DNA from: Pirellulales bacterium
Lineage (GTDB): Bacteria; Planctomycetota; Planctomycetia; Pirellulales; JAICIG01
DNA: 37,041 nt
Assembly (NCBI GenBank): GCA_035533075.1
Contig: DATLUO010000296.1
Location: forward strand, 1 to 37,041
Reading direction: 5' to 3'
Part shown: positions 36,023 to 37,041 of the stretch, one piece after another
How the letters are laid out: each line of letters begins with the position of its first letter
Numbering within the stretch: the first letter of the stretch is position 1
The notes under the pieces: model-generated
Seen by the model: only the letters and a program-made list of their open reading frames with translations
Database searches by the model: none
Told to the model about the DNA's origin: nothing
Position numbers and translations under genes: made by a program

Positions 36023-36499
36023 TCAATACGTGCGCGGATCGGGCGACCGCTGTTTCCACTCCAGGAACAATTGCCGGCACTCCTCCGGCAGCACTCCTGA
36101 AGCCAGCACCAGCCGGCTGCCGCTGAGCCGGACCAGCTCGTGACACGACAGCCGCAGCTCGTTGAAGCCGGCCGACGTGGCATCGTCGATCGTGGCGCCG
36201 TACACCACCTTGCCCGCGCGGGCCCAGTGCAAGGCCGCCGTACACATCGGGCACGGCTCGCAAGTCGTCGCGACCAGCGCGTCGGGAAAATGGATTCGGC
36301 CCTCCGCGCGGCAGGCCTCACGCAGTGCGGCGATTTCGGCGTGGGCCGTAATGTCGTTCGTGGAAAGAACGACGTTGTGGCTGAGCGCCACCAGGCGGTC
36401 GCCGACGGCGATGGCACAGCCGAACGGGCTTTCGCCGCGCTCGATGCCGGCGCGGCACTGGTCGATGGCCAGCCGCATCAAGTCTTCCGGTTCGATCAT
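36023..36499 (-). CDS. Nucleoside/guanine deaminase family protein (CDA fold)
   Basis: The 158-residue protein has the zinc and proton-shuttle motifs of cytidine-deaminase-like enzymes: HAE at 53-55 and PCPMC with Cys83 and Cys86. SPFGCAIAVGDRLVALSHN and GKVVYGATIDDATSAGFNEL recall the guanine deaminase (GuaD) group more than tRNA adenosine deaminases, since the TadA RK..GA pattern is absent. It likely deaminates a purine base or nucleoside in the cytoplasm; the substrate cannot be fixed from sequence. Its ATG overlaps the stop of the upstream response regulator (ATGA at 36496-36499), so the two are translationally coupled. Confidence 0.88.
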   Translation of the reverse strand: MIEPEDLMRLAIDQCRAGIERGESPFGCAIAVGDRLVALSHNVVLSTNDITAHAEIAALREACRAEGRIHFPDALVATTCEPCPMCTAALHWARAGKVVYGATIDDATSAGFNELRLSCHELVRLSGSRLVLASGVLPEECRQLFLEWKQRSPDPRTY

Positions 36500-36960
36500 T
36501 CGTCTTGCGGCCCGGCGGAGTCTTCCATGCCCTCGATGTAACGCCGCAACCGCTCCAGCTCATCGGTCATGTGCCGCAGCTTGAGCATGTTCTCCACGCG
36601 TTTGAGCAATTCCAGCTTGTTTACGGGCTTGCTCAGGAAGTCGTCGGTGCCGGCGTTCACGGCCCGTTCGATGTCGCCCAGCTCGTTGAGCGCCGTGACC
36701 ATCAGCACCATGATGCCCCGCGTGGCCGGGTTGCTCTTGAGCTGCTTGCAGACCTCGAAGCCGCTCAGCTTGGGCATCATCACGTCGAGCAAGATCAAGT
36801 CGGGCCGGAAGCTCTCGACCTTCTTGAGCGCGTCTTGCCCGTCGACGGCCACCGCGGTCGTGCAATCGATGTCGCTTAGATAGACCTCCAGCAACTCGAC
36901 GTTCGTCGCGTTGTCGTCGGCGATCAGGATGCGGTTCTGGTCGGCTGGTTTGTCGGGCAT
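36496..36960 (-). CDS. Stand-alone response regulator receiver protein (CheY/PleD type)
   Basis: The 154-residue protein is one receiver domain: acidic pair Asp15-Asp16 in IADDN, phospho-acceptor Asp59 in LLDVMMP, Thr89 in VTA and Lys111 in SKP. All key residues are intact. A short helical tail (~118-154, NMLKLRHMTDELERLRRYIE) follows; there is no DNA-binding or enzymatic output domain. It should pass a phosphate signal through a partner; no histidine kinase is in the window. The deaminase gene follows with a 4-base overlap. Confidence 0.92.
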   Translation of the reverse strand: MPDKPADQNRILIADDNATNVELLEVYLSDIDCTTAVAVDGQDALKKVESFRPDLILLDVMMPKLSGFEVCKQLKSNPATRGIMVLMVTALNELGDIERAVNAGTDDFLSKPVNKLELLKRVENMLKLRHMTDELERLRRYIEGMEDSAGPQDE

Positions 36961-36995
36961 GGCAGTTAGTTTGTTCCCTCTCCCTCCGGGAGATT

Positions 36996-37037
36996 CGTAG
37001 GGTGGGACCAGCGAGCTTGCGAGCGCCGGCCCACCAT
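36996..37037 (+). repeat. Dispersed planctomycete repeat, copy at window end
   Basis: CGTAGGGTGGGACCAGCGAG followed by CTTGCGAGCGCCGGCCCACC matches the copy at 2188-2232 exactly over the core. It lies upstream of the response regulator start. A partner arm, if present, is outside the window. Confidence 0.8.
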
Positions 37038-37041
37038 CGTT

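Overview
The window looks like a piece of a planctomycete chromosome, probably from the Pirellulales. The evidence is N-terminal export motifs of the Planc_extracel type (LEHRRLLS, LEDRTLLS), a giant surface protein ending in dockerin repeats, a PEP-CTERM protein, kinases that carry zinc-ribbon, WD40 or TPR parts, several Uma2 nucleases, GC-rich DNA, and long repeat-filled intergenic stretches. No tRNA, rRNA, CRISPR array, intact transposase or recognisable phage gene was found.

Layout. At 239-2158 a fused glucosamine-6-phosphate deaminase/PIG-L deacetylase gene sits between inverted copies of a genome repeat; a third copy closes the window at 36996. From 2159 to 3426 there are repeats and gene remnants. 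From 3427 to 13908 lies a surface-protein locus: a decayed short paralogue, a ~2,977-residue exported protein (beta-helices, an embedded alpha/beta-hydrolase-like domain, six Ig-like repeats, GGGIYN repeats, a dockerin) and a PEP-CTERM protein 55 bases downstream. From 13909 to 16860 there is about 3 kb without a convincing gene, full of palindromes and repeats, including a duplicated ~420-bp element whose 26-nt palindrome has changed by paired substitutions.

From 16861 to 28090 the DNA carries signalling-type genes and their wrecks: a kinase/TPR pseudogene, an exported thioredoxin/WD40 protein (minus strand), a 5'-truncated FG-GAP membrane protein flanked by 175-bp direct repeats, a tightly packed Uma2-kinase-Uma2 operon, and head-to-head WD40 gene fragments. 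These share blocks of sequence, so recombination between paralogues has shaped the region.

From 28372 to the end come a large exported protein with a degenerate-looking CHAT domain (minus), heptamer repeat arrays, a small lipoprotein, a truncated DUF4058 gene, a split-zinc-ribbon membrane protein, a fusion resembling TIGR03546 plus TIGR03545 (AsmA-like), and a minus-strand pair of response regulator and nucleoside deaminase with overlapping stop and start codons.

I found no complete, clearly new multi-gene system. The strongest leads are the duplicated element with the covarying palindrome, the repeat-bounded FG-GAP insertion beside the Uma2-kinase operon, the hydrolase-like domain inside the giant protein with its possible dockerin/cohesin-like neighbour, and the seven-base tandem repeats at many separate loci. 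All calls come from reading the sequence; no database search was run.
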